A stretch of 64,000 bases of DNA from Pseudomonas sp. StFLB209 (GCF_000829415.1 NZ_AP014637.1:2864001-2928000), one strand, 5' to 3'. Shown: positions 16,563-26,797, counted from the first letter of the stretch. Translations and numbers: made by a program. The notes: generated by a model from the sequence alone, not told the origin.

Positions 16563-17294
16563 ATGAGTGAGCCTGCGCTCGCCCTGCCCAGGCGTATCGG
16601 CATGTTGGGCGGCACGTTTGATCCGGTGCATATCGGCCATCTGCGTGGCGCCCTGGAAGTAGCCGAGCTGCTCGAACTCGATGAACTGCGTCTGACGCCC
16701 AGTGCCCGGCCCCCGCATCGTGAGTTGCCGAGTGTGACCGCTGAAGACCGCCTGGCCATGGTGCGTAGCGCCGTGGCCGGGGTAGCGCCGTTGACGGTCG
16801 ATGACCGTGAGTTGCGCCGCAACAAGCCGTCCTACACCGTCGATACCCTGGAGTCGATGCGTGCCGGGATGGCTGCACACGATCAACTGTTTTTGCTGTT
16901 GGGCTGGGATGCCTTTTGCAGCTTGCCGTCCTGGCATCGTTGGGAAGAACTGCTGGAGCATTGCCACATCGTGGTGCTGCAGCGGCCCGATGCCGACAGC
17001 GAACCGCCTGAAGCCCTGCGCGACCTGGTCGCCGCTCGGGCGGTCGGCGACCCCAAGGCTCTGGACGGGCCGGGCGGGCAGATTACCTTTGTCTGGCAGA
17101 CGCCGCTGTCGGTGTCTGCCACCCAGATCCGCCAGTCACTGGCGGCAGGCCGATCAGTGCGTTTTCTGGTGCCTGACGCCGTTCTGGCCTATATCGAAGC
17201 ACACGGTCTGTACCGTGCGCCCAATACCGAGGGAGCACCCGACAATGGCTTGCACGGCAAGCCTGCGGATGTATCCACATTGAAGAGTGAATGA
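16563..17294 (+). CDS. nadD: Nicotinate-nucleotide adenylyltransferase
   Basis: The enzyme makes nicotinate adenine dinucleotide from nicotinate mononucleotide and ATP, the penultimate step of NAD synthesis. The product is 243 residues from the ATG at 16563. The nucleotidyltransferase signature [13 protein letters not shown] lies near the N-terminus and [14 protein letters not shown] (the SxTxIR motif) near the end. A TTG at 16548 with AGGAG ten bases upstream is an alternative start giving five more residues. It sits between proA and rsfS, the order usual in Pseudomonas. Confidence 0.93.
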   Translation: MSEPALALPRRIGMLGGTFDPVHIGHLRGALEVAELLELDELRLTPSARPPHRELPSVTAEDRLAMVRSAVAGVAPLTVDDRELRRNKPSYTVDTLESMRAGMAAHDQLFLLLGWDAFCSLPSWHRWEELLEHCHIVVLQRPDADSEPPEALRDLVAARAVGDPKALDGPGGQITFVWQTPLSVSATQIRQSLAAGRSVRFLVPDAVLAYIEAHGLYRAPNTEGAPDNGLHGKPADVSTLKSE

Positions 17295-17300
17295 GTGTTC

Positions 17301-17687
17301 ATGAGCAAACAGAAACTGAGCAGTGAAGAAATCGTCGACCTCGCCATCGCGGCCCTGGAAGACGTAAAAGGTACCGATATCCTCAAGATGGACGTGCGCG
17401 ACAAGACCAGCATCGCCGATTACATGCTGATCTGCACCGGTAGCTCCAACCGTCAGCTCAATGCGCTGGTCGAAAATGTCCGCGAGAAGGTCAAGGCCGC
17501 CGGAGTCCAGCCGCTGAGTGAAGAAGGCAAGGGCGACAGCGACTGGGTACTGCTGGACCTGGGTGACGTCGTCGTGCACGTGATGACCGCTGCATCGCGT
17601 CAGTTCTATGACCTGGAGCGTCTGTGGCAGGGTGCCGAGCAAAGCCGTGCAGCCAGCGCAGCGCACCATACCCCTGGTCACGAATAA
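17301..17687 (+). CDS. rsfS: Ribosomal silencing factor RsfS
   Basis: A 128-residue DUF143/Iojap-family protein that binds ribosomal protein uL14 and blocks subunit joining when nutrients are short. Diagnostic stretches are [22 protein letters not shown] and [25 protein letters not shown] sequence (here [20 protein letters not shown]). The ATG at 17301 is preferred over an in-frame GTG at 17295. It is followed after nine bases by rlmH, a standard pairing. Confidence 0.95.
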   Translation: MSKQKLSSEEIVDLAIAALEDVKGTDILKMDVRDKTSIADYMLICTGSSNRQLNALVENVREKVKAAGVQPLSEEGKGDSDWVLLDLGDVVVHVMTAASRQFYDLERLWQGAEQSRAASAAHHTPGHE

Positions 17688-17696
17688 GACCTTGCC

Positions 17697-18164
17697 GTGC
17701 GCATACGCCTGATTGCTGTAGGTTCACGCATGCCCAAGTGGGTGGAAGAAGGCTGGCATGAATATGCCAAGCGCCTGCCACCTGAGCTGGCGCTGGAACT
17801 GATAGAGATCCCGCTCAACACCCGTGGCAAGAATGCCGATGTGGCGCGCCTCATCCGGCAGGAAGGCGAGGCCATGCTGGCCAAGGTCCAGCCGGGTGAA
17901 CGGATCGTGACGCTGGAAGTGCATGGCAAGCCATGGAGCACCGAGCAACTGGCGTGCGAGCTGGATCGCTGGCGGCTGGACGCGCGTACCGTCAACCTTA
18001 TGGTCGGCGGCCCGGAAGGGCTGGCACCGGAGGTTTGTGCGCGCAGTGAGCAACGCTGGTCGTTGTCGCCGCTGACCTTGCCGCATCCGCTGGTTCGTAT
18101 CTTGATCGGCGAGCAGATCTACCGCGCCTGGACAGTTCTGTCCGGTCATCCTTACCACAAGTAG
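17697..18164 (+). CDS. rlmH: 23S rRNA pseudouridine-1915 N3-methyltransferase RlmH
   Basis: A 155-residue SPOUT methyltransferase that methylates pseudouridine 1915 in helix 69 of 23S rRNA on assembled 70S ribosomes. The trefoil-knot SAM-binding region [14 protein letters not shown] and the C-terminal [18 protein letters not shown]...HPYHK tail are intact. Translation starts at a GTG (17697), as the family's N-terminal [13 protein letters not shown] begins there. It lies between rsfS and mrdA. Confidence 0.96.
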   Translation: MRIRLIAVGSRMPKWVEEGWHEYAKRLPPELALELIEIPLNTRGKNADVARLIRQEGEAMLAKVQPGERIVTLEVHGKPWSTEQLACELDRWRLDARTVNLMVGGPEGLAPEVCARSEQRWSLSPLTLPHPLVRILIGEQIYRAWTVLSGHPYHK

Positions 18165-18174
18165 TACGTTTCGA

Positions 18175-20094
18175 ATGTCCCAGCCGATCCGCCTCAAAGA
18201 TCACGAGAAAGACGCCCGCCTGGTGCGCAGCCGTGTTGTGGTCGGGGCTGTGGCCATCGTGCTGCTGGTCTGTGTGCTGATTGCGCGGCTGTATTACCTG
18301 CAAGTCATTCAGTACGACTACCACTCGACACTGTCTGAGAACAACCGCGTCCACGTCCAGCCGATTCCGCCGAGCCGTGGCCTGATCTATGACCGTAACG
18401 GCGTGGTGATTGCTGACAACCGGCCAAGCTTCAGCCTGAGCGTGACCCGCGAGCGGGCCGGCGACTGGGCCAAGGTGCTCGACACCATCGTCGATGTGCT
18501 GCAATTGAGCGCCGATGACCGGGTTATCTTCGAGAAGCGCATGAAGCAGGGCCGGCGGCCGTTCGAGCCGGTGCCGATCCTGTTCGAGCTGACCGAAGAG
18601 CAGATTGCTCTGGTCGCGGTGAACCAGTTCCGTCTGCCAGGGGTGGAAGTGGTCGCCCAGTTGGTCCGGCACTATCCGCAAGGCCCGCACTTCGCCCACT
18701 CGGTAGGCTATGTCGGGCGGATCAACGAGAAAGAGCTCAAGACCCTCGACCCGATCAACTACAGCGGCACGCACCATATCGGCAAGACCGGCATCGAGCG
18801 TTTCTACGAAAACGAACTGCATGGCCAGGTCGGCTACGAAGAAGTCGAGACCAACGCCCGTGGTCGGGTGCTGCGGGTGCTCAAGCGTACCGACCCGGTG
18901 CCGGGCAAGGACATCGTGCTGGGCCTGGACATCCACCTGCAGGAAGCCGCCGAGGCGGCGCTGGGCGGGCGTCGCGGCGCCGTCGTGGCGCTGGACCCGA
19001 ACACCGGGGAAGTGCTGGCGATGGTCAGTGCACCGAGCTTCGACCCGAACCTGTTCGTCACCGGGATCAGCTTCAAGGCCTACGCCGAGTTGCGTGATTC
19101 GATTGACCGGCCGTTGTTCAACCGCATCCTGCGCGGCCTCTACCCGCCCGGCTCGACCATCAAGCCGGCGGTGGCCATCGCCGGTCTGGATGGCGGGGCG
19201 GTGACGCCGACTTCCAGGGTGTTCGACCCCGGTTATTACCAGTTGCCCAACTATGACCACAAATACCGTAACTGGAACCGCTCCGGTGACGGCTGGGTGG
19301 ATATGGACACCGCGATCATGCGCTCCAACGACACCTACTTCTACGATCTGGCCCACAAGCTGGGTATCGACAAGCTGTCGACCTACATGAACAAGTTCGG
19401 GATTGGCCAGAAGGTCTCGCTGGACATGTTCGAAGAGTCTCCCGGCCTGATGCCTTCGCGTGAGTGGAAGCGCACCACCCGCCGCCAGCCGTGGTTCCCC
19501 GGCGAGACCCTGATTCTCGGTATCGGTCAGGGCTACATGCAGGCCACGCCGCTGCAACTGGCCCAGGCCACGGCACTGGTGGCCAGTAAAGGCAAGTGGA
19601 TCCGTCCGCACCTGGCCAAGACCATCGAAGGTCAGACACCGGTGGACGAGAACCCGATACCGGACATCATCCTGCGCGACCCGAACAACTGGGCCAGGGT
19701 CAACCACGGCATGCAGGAAGTGATGCACGGTGCCCGCGGTACTGCGCGCAAGGCGTCGATTGGCGCTCAGTACCGGATTGCCGGCAAGAGCGGTACCGCT
19801 CAGGTGGTGGCGATCAAGCAGGGCGAGAAGTACGACCGCAGCAAGGTTCAGGAGCGCCATCGCGACCACGCCTTGTTCGTCGGTTTCGCGCCGGCCGACA
19901 ACCCCCGGATCGTCGTGGCGGTGATGGTCGAAAACGGTGAGTCCGGTTCCGGGGTCGCGGCGCCGGTGGTGCGGCAGGTGATGGATGCCTGGCTGCTCGA
20001 CGGCAACGGTCATCTGAAAGCCGAATATGCCGGCTCGTTCAATCCTGAGCGCGGCTCTGCGCCTGTTGTGGAGGCCACCGGCCGTGAAGAGTAA
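18175..20094 (+). CDS. mrdA: Penicillin-binding protein 2, elongasome transpeptidase
   Basis: A 639-residue class B PBP that cross-links peptidoglycan during cell elongation. It has a short cytoplasmic start, one transmembrane segment (about residues 20-42), a PBP dimer domain and a transpeptidase domain. The active-site serine is in PPGSTIKP (S327, K330), the second motif is SND (in MRSNDTYFYDL), and the third is KSGT (K538). It acts with RodA, whose gene starts inside the last codons of this one. The two are translationally coupled at 20084-20094. Confidence 0.96.
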   Translation: MSQPIRLKDHEKDARLVRSRVVVGAVAIVLLVCVLIARLYYLQVIQYDYHSTLSENNRVHVQPIPPSRGLIYDRNGVVIADNRPSFSLSVTRERAGDWAKVLDTIVDVLQLSADDRVIFEKRMKQGRRPFEPVPILFELTEEQIALVAVNQFRLPGVEVVAQLVRHYPQGPHFAHSVGYVGRINEKELKTLDPINYSGTHHIGKTGIERFYENELHGQVGYEEVETNARGRVLRVLKRTDPVPGKDIVLGLDIHLQEAAEAALGGRRGAVVALDPNTGEVLAMVSAPSFDPNLFVTGISFKAYAELRDSIDRPLFNRILRGLYPPGSTIKPAVAIAGLDGGAVTPTSRVFDPGYYQLPNYDHKYRNWNRSGDGWVDMDTAIMRSNDTYFYDLAHKLGIDKLSTYMNKFGIGQKVSLDMFEESPGLMPSREWKRTTRRQPWFPGETLILGIGQGYMQATPLQLAQATALVASKGKWIRPHLAKTIEGQTPVDENPIPDIILRDPNNWARVNHGMQEVMHGARGTARKASIGAQYRIAGKSGTAQVVAIKQGEKYDRSKVQERHRDHALFVGFAPADNPRIVVAVMVENGESGSGVAAPVVRQVMDAWLLDGNGHLKAEYAGSFNPERGSAPVVEATGREE

Positions 20095-21229
20095 TTTCGA
20101 CCGGGTGCTGTCCAGCGAAGACGTGATGCGTCGCCGGGCGACGCTGCTGCAGCGCATTCATATCGACGGGCCATTGCTGGTGCTGCTGCTGATTCTGGCG
20201 GCCGGCAGCCTGTTCGTGCTGTATTCGGCCAGCGGCAAGAACTGGGATCTGCTGCTCAAACAGGCCAGTTCGTTCGGCATCGGCATGGTAGCGATGGTCA
20301 TCATCGCCCAGTTCGAACCCCGGTTCATGGCCCGCTGGGTGCCGGTCGGCTATGTGGTCGGCGTGCTGTTACTGGTGGTGGTCGACATCATGGGCCATAA
20401 CGCCATGGGGGCAACCCGCTGGATCAACATCCCCGGGGTGATCCGCTTTCAGCCCTCGGAGTTTCTCAAGATTCTCATGCCGGCCACGATTGCCTGGTAT
20501 CTGTCCAAGCGCAGCCTGCCGCCGCAGCTCAAGCATGTGGTGGTCAGTCTTGGCCTGATCGGCGTTCCCTTTGTGCTGATCGTGCGCCAGCCTGACCTGG
20601 GCACCTCATTGTTGATCCTGGCCTCCGGTGCTTTCGTGCTGTTCATGGCCGGGTTGCGCTGGCGCTGGATTCTGAGTGTGGTGGCGGCCATCGTGCCCGC
20701 TTCTGTGGTCATGTGGATGTTCTTCATGCATGACTACCAGAAACAGCGGGTACTGACCTTCCTTGATCCGGAAAGCGACCCGCTGGGCACCGGCTGGAAC
20801 ATCATCCAGTCCAAGGCGGCGATTGGTTCGGGCGGCGTATTCGGCAAAGGCTGGCTGCTGGGCACCCAGTCGCACCTGGACTTTCTGCCAGAGAGCCACA
20901 CCGACTTCATCATTGCGGTGCTCGGTGAAGAGTTCGGCCTGGTCGGCATCTGTGCGCTGCTGATCGTCTACCTGCTGTTGATTGGTCGTGGGCTGGTGAT
21001 CACCGCCCAGGCCCAGACGCTGTTCGGCAAGTTGCTGGCCGGCGCCCTGACCATGACCTTCTTTGTATACGTCTTCGTCAACATCGGCATGGTCAGCGGT
21101 CTGCTGCCGGTGGTGGGGGTTCCATTGCCCTTCATTAGTTATGGCGGAACTTCACTCGTGACCTTGCTGTCAGCGTTTGGCGTTTTGATGTCGATTCATA
21201 CCCACCGCAAATGGATTGCACAGGCTTGA
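20084..21229 (+). CDS. rodA: Peptidoglycan glycosyltransferase RodA (SEDS family)
   Basis: A 381-residue polytopic SEDS protein that polymerises glycan strands from lipid II with PBP2. Family signatures are MGATRWINIPGVIRFQPSEFLKI, RQPDLGTSLLI, LPESHTDFIIAVLGEEFG and GVPLPFISYGGTSLV. The GTG at 20084 is preferred: GGAGG lies nine bases upstream, and from memory close homologues begin KSNFDRVLSS. It overlaps mrdA by 11 bases. mltB follows after 17 bases. Confidence 0.95.
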   Translation: MKSNFDRVLSSEDVMRRRATLLQRIHIDGPLLVLLLILAAGSLFVLYSASGKNWDLLLKQASSFGIGMVAMVIIAQFEPRFMARWVPVGYVVGVLLLVVVDIMGHNAMGATRWINIPGVIRFQPSEFLKILMPATIAWYLSKRSLPPQLKHVVVSLGLIGVPFVLIVRQPDLGTSLLILASGAFVLFMAGLRWRWILSVVAAIVPASVVMWMFFMHDYQKQRVLTFLDPESDPLGTGWNIIQSKAAIGSGGVFGKGWLLGTQSHLDFLPESHTDFIIAVLGEEFGLVGICALLIVYLLLIGRGLVITAQAQTLFGKLLAGALTMTFFVYVFVNIGMVSGLLPVVGVPLPFISYGGTSLVTLLSAFGVLMSIHTHRKWIAQA

Positions 21230-21246
21230 TTAAGGTGAACTATTCA

Positions 21247-22254
21247 ATGCAAGCAGCGCGCAACCTGGCTCGCTACGTACCGCTGGTCAGCCTGATGAGC
21301 CTCCTGGGCTCGCTTCAGGAGGCTGTGGCCGGTTCCTACGATGGCTCGCCGCAGGTCGCCGAGTTTGTCGCCGAGATGACCCGCGACTACGGCTTTGCCG
21401 GCGAACAACTGGTGGGTGTGTTCCGTGATGTGGAGCGCAAGCAGGCAATTCTCGATGCGATCTCCCGGCCAGCGGAGCGGGTCAAGCCGTGGAAAGAATA
21501 CCGGCCGATGTTCATCACCGAAGCGCGGATCGCCCGTGGCGTGGATTTCTGGCGTCAGCACGAGGCCACCTTGGCACGTGCCGAGCGCGAGTACGGAGTG
21601 CCTGCCCAAGTCATTGTCGCGATCATCGGCGTAGAAACATTTTTCGGTCGTAATACCGGTAATTACCGGGTGATCGATGCACTTTCGACCCTGGGTTTCG
21701 ACTATCCGCCACGCGCCACGTTCTTTCGCAAGGAGCTGCGCGAGTACCTGCTGCTGGCCCGTGAACAGCAGATCGACCCGCTGACCATCAAGGGCTCCTA
21801 TGCCGGGGCGATGGGGCTGCCGCAGTTCATGCCCAGCAGCTTTCGCGCCTATGCGGTAGATTTCGACGGTGATGGCCATATCAACATCTGGACTGATCCG
21901 GACGATGCCATCGGCAGTGTTGCCAGTTATTTCAAGCGTCACGGCTGGGCAGCGGGCCAGCCAGTGGTCAGCCGCGCCAATGTCTCGGGCGCGCAAGCCG
22001 AGCAGGGCCTGAGCCCTGGGCTTGATCCGGTCATGAGCCTGGGAGAGTTGCGAGGCCTGGGCTGGGCAAGTCATGATGCGCTGCGCGATGACCTGCCAGT
22101 GACCGCGTTTCGCCTGGAGGGTGACAACGGGCCCGAATACTGGATAGGGTTGAACAATTTTTACGCGATCACTCGCTATAACCGGAGTGTGATGTACGCC
22201 ATGGCCGTGCATCAGCTCTCCGAATCTCTGGTTCAAGCTCGAGGCGTCAAGTAA
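21247..22254 (+). CDS. mltB: Membrane-bound lytic murein transglycosylase B (SltB1-like)
   Basis: A 335-residue family-3 lytic transglycosylase that cleaves glycan strands to 1,6-anhydro products. The catalytic glutamate is in IIGVETFFGRNTGNYR. SYAGAMGLPQFMPSSFRAYAVDFDGDG is the family hallmark. The N-terminus has a hydrophobic export signal (YVPLVSLMSLLGSLQEAVAG) without an obvious lipobox, as in the soluble SltB1 form. AAGGTGA lies eight bases before the ATG at 21247. The stop codon overlaps the rlpA start (TAATG). Confidence 0.93.
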   Translation: MQAARNLARYVPLVSLMSLLGSLQEAVAGSYDGSPQVAEFVAEMTRDYGFAGEQLVGVFRDVERKQAILDAISRPAERVKPWKEYRPMFITEARIARGVDFWRQHEATLARAEREYGVPAQVIVAIIGVETFFGRNTGNYRVIDALSTLGFDYPPRATFFRKELREYLLLAREQQIDPLTIKGSYAGAMGLPQFMPSSFRAYAVDFDGDGHINIWTDPDDAIGSVASYFKRHGWAAGQPVVSRANVSGAQAEQGLSPGLDPVMSLGELRGLGWASHDALRDDLPVTAFRLEGDNGPEYWIGLNNFYAITRYNRSVMYAMAVHQLSESLVQARGVK

Positions 22255-23261
22255 TGCGGGCAAGTACCTCATTCAAATTGCTGGTGTATGTCGGGATCGG
22301 TCTGGTGCTTGCCAGCTGCTCGTCGTCCAGCCGCTCACCGCAACACAGCGGCAGTCAGGCCGTGCGCTCTGCGCCGGGGCTGGACATCAACCGCGCCCAC
22401 AAGGATGGCGCGCCATGGTGGGATGTGGATATCTCGAAGATTCCCGACGCCACCCCGACCCTGCACACCGGTGCCTTCAAGGCCAACCCCTACACCGTGT
22501 TGGGCAAGAGTTATTTTCCGATGAACGATGGTCGGCGCTATGTGGCCACCGGTACGGCATCCTGGTATGGCACCAAGTTCCACGGCCAGAACACCGCCAA
22601 CGGCGAAGTCTATGACCTGTATGGCATGAGTGCCGCGCACAAGACCTTGCCGCTGCCGACCTACGTGAAGGTCACCAACCTCGACAACAACCGCACTGTG
22701 GTACTGCGGGTCAACGATCGCGGGCCGTTCTATTCGGACCGGATCATCGACCTGTCCTATGCTGCGGCCAAGAAGCTTGGCTATGCCGAAAGCGGCACGG
22801 CGCGGGTCAAGGTCGAAGGCATCGATCCTCAGGAGTGGTGGGCCCAGCGTGGCCGCTCGGCGCCGTTGATGATGGCCCAGGCACAGCCGGCTCCCAAGCC
22901 CGCCGCGCCGGTGATCACTGCCTCGGCCGGGACCATCGAGCAATGGACTCCGCCGCCTCAGCAACACGCCGCGCCGCCTGTACCCTTGCAGGACGAGGCA
23001 AAAAAAAACGCTTCAGGATCAGCCGATGGGCTGTTTCTCCAGGTCGGAGCCTTCGCCAATCCGGATGCTGCGGAGCTGCTGCGCTCGAAGCTGAGCACGA
23101 TGGTCCGCGCACCGGTGTTCGTCAGTTCCATCGCCCGCAACCAGCAGACGCTCTATCGCGTGCGGATGGGGCCGGTGGCGACGCAGGGTGAGGCCCAGCA
23201 ACTGCAGGACAGCGTAAGGTCGGCCAACCTGGGGCAACCCAGTGTGGTAACCGCCGATTGA
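22254..23261 (+). CDS. rlpA: RlpA septal lytic transglycosylase lipoprotein with SPOR domain
   Basis: A 335-residue lipoprotein. The lipobox is LASC near residue 22. A double-psi beta-barrel domain follows (about 95-195; GTASWYGTKFHGQNTANGE, NDRGPFYSDRIIDLSYAAA) and a C-terminal SPOR domain binds denuded septal glycan (about 260-335; GLFLQVGAFANPDAAELL). In P. aeruginosa RlpA is a transglycosylase specific for glycans lacking stem peptides and helps daughter-cell separation. A run of nine A bases at 23000-23008 lies in the linker before the SPOR domain. The frame is intact here. Confidence 0.95.
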   Translation: MRASTSFKLLVYVGIGLVLASCSSSSRSPQHSGSQAVRSAPGLDINRAHKDGAPWWDVDISKIPDATPTLHTGAFKANPYTVLGKSYFPMNDGRRYVATGTASWYGTKFHGQNTANGEVYDLYGMSAAHKTLPLPTYVKVTNLDNNRTVVLRVNDRGPFYSDRIIDLSYAAAKKLGYAESGTARVKVEGIDPQEWWAQRGRSAPLMMAQAQPAPKPAAPVITASAGTIEQWTPPPQQHAAPPVPLQDEAKKNASGSADGLFLQVGAFANPDAAELLRSKLSTMVRAPVFVSSIARNQQTLYRVRMGPVATQGEAQQLQDSVRSANLGQPSVVTAD

Positions 23262-23478
23262 TCCACCGCTGCCGGCGACATGTGCGCCGGTGGTGCGCAG
23301 CGTGCCTCAATCTGCCGTGCAGAGCAGGAGGCGGCGTTGTAGACGGCAATGCCCTGTGGGGCTTGCCTGCCAGGTTTGGCCTGGCATTACGGGACCTCGT
23401 GGGCGGCGCTGCCTGCGACGGATCCTTGAGTTTTGCCCGCGAGGGCATATCTGCCCATTCAGCAATTTCGAGAGACGG

Positions 23479-24639
23479 ATGAACATCACAACCTTCGCAA
23501 AACGTCTGTGCCTGCTAGTGCCACTGATGATCGCCCCCACTGCATGGGCCGTAGAGCAGATGACACCGGCTGCACCGCAGTTGGCCGCCAAGTCCTACGT
23601 GCTGATGGATGCCGCCAGCGGTAACGTTCTGGTGGAGAGCAACGGCGACCAGCGTCTGCCGCCAGCCAGCCTGACCAAACTGATGACCGCCTATATCGCG
23701 ACCCTGGAAATCCGTCGTGGCCAGATCGGTGAAAATGACCCGGTAACCGTCAGTGAAAATGCCTGGCGCACCGGTGGCTCGCGGATGTTCATCAAGGTTG
23801 GCAGCCAGGTCAGCGTCAGTGATCTGCTGCACGGCGTGATCATTCAGTCGGGTAACGATGCCAGTGTGGCGATTGCCGAGCACATCGCCGGCAGTGAAGA
23901 CGCGTTTGCCGACCTGATGAACAAGACCTCGGCCGACCTAAAGCTGACCAACACCCACTTCATGAACCCCACCGGCCTGCCGCACCCCGAGCACTACTCC
24001 TCGGCGCACGACATGGCCAAGCTGGCCCGCGCGATCATCAACGAAGATCCGGCGCACTATGCGATCTACTCGCAGAAAGAGTTCTTCTGGAACGGCATCA
24101 AGCAGCCTAACCGTAACCTGCTGCTGTGGCGCGACAAGACAGTTGATGGCCTGAAGACCGGTCACACCGAAGAGGCTGGCTACTGCCTGGTGTCGTCGGC
24201 GGTACGTGATGGCACTCGTCTGATCGCCGTGGTCTTCGGCACCAACAGCGAGCAGGCCCGTGCGGCTGAAACCCAGAAGCTGCTGACCTACGGTTTCCGT
24301 TTCTTCGAAACCCAGAACTTCTACCAGAAAGGCCAGGAGCTGGCCCAGGCTCCGGTCTGGAAAGGTGCAACACGTCAGGTCAAGGCTGGCCTGGCGTCGG
24401 ATCTGAGCCTGACCATGCCTAAAGGGCAAATGAAGAAGCTGTCGGCCAGCATGACCATGAATCCGCAGCTCATCGCGCCTATCGCCAAAGGCGATGTTAT
24501 CGGCAAGGTTGAAGTGCGCATGGACGACAAAGTGATACACACCGCTGACCTGATCGCACTCGATGCTGTTGAGGAAGGTGGCTTTTTCCGCCGCGTGTGG
24601 GATAGCATTCGCCTGTTCTTCTTCGGCCTGTTCAATTAA
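23479..24639 (+). CDS. dacC: D-alanyl-D-alanine carboxypeptidase (PBP5 type)
   Basis: A 386-residue class C PBP that trims the terminal D-alanine from pentapeptide stems. A cleavable signal peptide ends at AWA. The active-site serine is in PPASLTKLMTAY, the SGN motif is in IIQSGNDASVA, and KTGHTEEAGYC carries the third motif. The last residues (FFRRVWDSIRLFFFGLFN) form the amphipathic helix that anchors PBP5 to the inner membrane. The gene is named dacC in PAO1 and dacA in E. coli. A 217-base gap after rlpA suggests its own promoter. Confidence 0.93.
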   Translation: MNITTFAKRLCLLVPLMIAPTAWAVEQMTPAAPQLAAKSYVLMDAASGNVLVESNGDQRLPPASLTKLMTAYIATLEIRRGQIGENDPVTVSENAWRTGGSRMFIKVGSQVSVSDLLHGVIIQSGNDASVAIAEHIAGSEDAFADLMNKTSADLKLTNTHFMNPTGLPHPEHYSSAHDMAKLARAIINEDPAHYAIYSQKEFFWNGIKQPNRNLLLWRDKTVDGLKTGHTEEAGYCLVSSAVRDGTRLIAVVFGTNSEQARAAETQKLLTYGFRFFETQNFYQKGQELAQAPVWKGATRQVKAGLASDLSLTMPKGQMKKLSASMTMNPQLIAPIAKGDVIGKVEVRMDDKVIHTADLIALDAVEEGGFFRRVWDSIRLFFFGLFN

Positions 24640-24814
24640 TTCGGGTTCGCACGCAGATCGCGAGCCTGGGTCAGGCAAGCCGCTCCGTTACGGCGCCTGA
24701 CCCCGCGTAACCGATTATTGTGTGTGCCCTGATCAATGCCGATCTTTTCGCCGCTTGTCCTTGCCTGGGACCAGCGGCGTGTCCGTCTTTACGGCTTGTG
24801 AGACCTTTACTGCC

Positions 24815-25090
24815 ATGACCGATACCGACGTCCAGTCGCCAAAAATCGAGTTTCCCTGCAACGACTACCCGATCAAGGTGATCGGTGATACCGGTGTGGG
24901 CTTTACTGATACTGTGATCGAGATCCTCAGCAAGTACGCCACGGTGGATATCGACACCCTGGCCGAGCGCCAAAGCAGCAACGGCAAGTACACCACGGTA
25001 CAACTGCACATCGTCGCCACCGGCGAAGAGCAACTGCGCGATATCAACAGCGCCTTGCGCGCGACAGGTATCGTACACATGGTGCTCTGA
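24815..25090 (+). CDS. DUF493 (YbeD-like) protein
   Basis: A 91-residue protein of the DUF493/YbeD family, with an ACT-like alpha-beta fold. The family pattern [17 protein letters not shown] lies near the start and [12 protein letters not shown] in the middle. No biochemical role is settled, but the gene is almost always upstream of lipB, and here it overlaps lipB by one base. The start at 24815 is taken from the family N-terminus. Confidence 0.9.
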   Translation: MTDTDVQSPKIEFPCNDYPIKVIGDTGVGFTDTVIEILSKYATVDIDTLAERQSSNGKYTTVQLHIVATGEEQLRDINSALRATGIVHMVL

Positions 25091-25737
25091 TGAGCGATGT
25101 ACTGGGCATTCGTGAACTGGGTCTGGTCGATTACCGCCAGGCCTGGCAGGCGATGCAGCGTTTTACCGACACCCGTAGCCGCGAGGCTGCCGATGAGGTC
25201 TGGCTGGTCGAGCACCCGCCGGTATTTACCCAGGGGCAGTCCGGCAAGGCCGAGCATCTGCTGTTGCCCGGAGATATTCCGGTCGTGCAGGTCGATCGTG
25301 GTGGCCAGGTGACTTATCATGGCCCTGGTCAACTGGTTGCCTATCTGCTGCTGGATGTCCGGCGCAAGGGCTGTGGTGTTCGCGATCTTGTTACCCGGAT
25401 CGAGAACAGCCTGATCCAGTTGCTGGGCAGCTACGGTGTTACTGCAGCGGCCAAGGCCGATGCACCAGGTGTCTATGTCGACGGCGCGAAAATCGCGTCG
25501 CTCGGCCTGCGCATTCGCAACGGTTGTTCGTTTCATGGCCTGGCGTTGAACGTCGACATGGACCTGGAACCGTTCCGGCGCATCAATCCCTGCGGTTATG
25601 CGGGGCTGAAGATGACCCAGCTGAGCGAACATGCCGGGTCAATAGAATTTGCCGAGGTAAGTGCCCGGCTGCGTGCGCAGCTCGTCAGACACCTCGACTA
25701 TGCTGAGCAGGCGACCCTTACGGGCGGAATAGACTGA
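25090..25737 (+). CDS. lipB: Octanoyl-[acyl-carrier-protein]-protein N-octanoyltransferase LipB
   Basis: This 215-residue enzyme moves octanoyl groups from ACP to lipoyl domains, the first step of lipoate synthesis. The signature [12 protein letters not shown] is at residues 70-81. The catalytic lysine is K134 (in [12 protein letters not shown]) and the thioester-forming cysteine is C168 (in INPCGYAG). It overlaps the DUF493 gene by one base and is followed by lipA one base after its stop. Confidence 0.96.
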   Translation: MSDVLGIRELGLVDYRQAWQAMQRFTDTRSREAADEVWLVEHPPVFTQGQSGKAEHLLLPGDIPVVQVDRGGQVTYHGPGQLVAYLLLDVRRKGCGVRDLVTRIENSLIQLLGSYGVTAAAKADAPGVYVDGAKIASLGLRIRNGCSFHGLALNVDMDLEPFRRINPCGYAGLKMTQLSEHAGSIEFAEVSARLRAQLVRHLDYAEQATLTGGID

Positions 25738-25738
25738 T

Positions 25739-26746
25739 ATGACTGAAACCGTGCAAACCCTGATCCCCGCGCTCGACATTTCCGAACGCGCGCCCCGTCC
25801 CAAAGTCGAAGCCGGCGTGAAGCTGCGCGGCGCGGAAAAAGTCGCACGCATCCCGGTCAAGATCATTCCGACCGTAGAACTGCCGAAAAAACCCGACTGG
25901 ATTCGCGTCCGTATCCCGGTTTCGCCGGAAGTCGACCGCATCAAGCAATTGCTGCGCAAGCACAAGCTGCACAGTGTCTGTGAAGAGGCGTCCTGCCCGA
26001 ACCTTGGCGAGTGCTTCTCCGGTGGCACCGCGACGTTCATGATCATGGGCGACATCTGCACCCGTCGTTGCCCGTTCTGCGACGTGGGCCATGGTCGTCC
26101 GAAGCCACTGGACGTCGATGAGCCGCACAACCTGGCGGTGGCCATCGCCGACCTGCGCCTGAAGTACGTGGTGATCACCTCCGTCGACCGCGACGACCTG
26201 CGCGACGGCGGTGCCCAGCACTTCGCTGACTGTATCCGCGAAATCCGCGCCCTGTCGCCCAACGTGCAACTGGAAACCCTGGTGCCTGACTACCGTGGGC
26301 GGATGGACGTGGCCCTGGAAATCACCGCAGCCGAGCCGCCGGATGTGTTCAACCACAACCTGGAAACCGTACCGCGCCTGTACAAAGCTGCGCGGCCGGG
26401 TTCGGACTATCAGTGGTCGCTGACCCTCCTGCAACGCTTCAAGCAGATGGTGCCGCATGTACCGACCAAATCCGGTCTGATGCTGGGCCTGGGCGAGACC
26501 GACGACGAAGTGATCGAAGTCATGCAGCGCATGCGCGAACATGACATCGACATGCTGACCCTGGGTCAGTACCTGCAACCTTCGCGCAACCACCTGCCGG
26601 TGCAACGCTTCGTACACCCCGACACCTTTGCCTGGTTCGCCGAGGAAGGCTACCGCATGGGCTTCAAGAACGTCGCCTCCGGCCCGTTGGTCCGCTCTTC
26701 GTACCACGCTGACGAGCAAGCCAAGATCGCCAAGAAAGCCCTGTGA
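25739..26746 (+). CDS. lipA: Lipoyl synthase (radical SAM)
   Basis: A 335-residue radical SAM enzyme that inserts two sulfurs into octanoyl chains. It shows both iron-sulfur motifs: [12 protein letters not shown] for the auxiliary cluster and [10 protein letters not shown] for the radical SAM cluster. The C-terminal serine typical of LipA is in the [11 protein letters not shown] stretch. It directly follows lipB and ends the forward cluster; a strong terminator follows. Confidence 0.97.
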   Translation: MTETVQTLIPALDISERAPRPKVEAGVKLRGAEKVARIPVKIIPTVELPKKPDWIRVRIPVSPEVDRIKQLLRKHKLHSVCEEASCPNLGECFSGGTATFMIMGDICTRRCPFCDVGHGRPKPLDVDEPHNLAVAIADLRLKYVVITSVDRDDLRDGGAQHFADCIREIRALSPNVQLETLVPDYRGRMDVALEITAAEPPDVFNHNLETVPRLYKAARPGSDYQWSLTLLQRFKQMVPHVPTKSGLMLGLGETDDEVIEVMQRMREHDIDMLTLGQYLQPSRNHLPVQRFVHPDTFAWFAEEGYRMGFKNVASGPLVRSSYHADEQAKIAKKAL

Positions 26747-26762
26747 TCCCAGGCTGAAAAGC

Positions 26763-26797
26763 AAAAAGGGCCGGATAGTGATATCCGGCCCTTTTTA
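26763..26797 (+). terminator. Rho-independent terminator after lipA
   Basis: A perfect 15-base stem (AAAAAGGGCCGGATA with its complement) closes on the loop GTGA and runs into TTTTTATTT. It lies 16 bases past the lipA stop and ends the proA-lipA cluster. The A-rich 5' arm would let it work on the other strand too. Confidence 0.93.

Noticed and set aside
15233..16825. A 530-codon reverse-strand frame
   Set aside because: It is antisense to proA and nadD and has no recognisable domain.
17998..20157. A 719-codon reverse-strand frame
   Set aside because: It lies opposite rlmH, mrdA and the start of rodA, all of which carry full catalytic motifs. No domain is seen in it.
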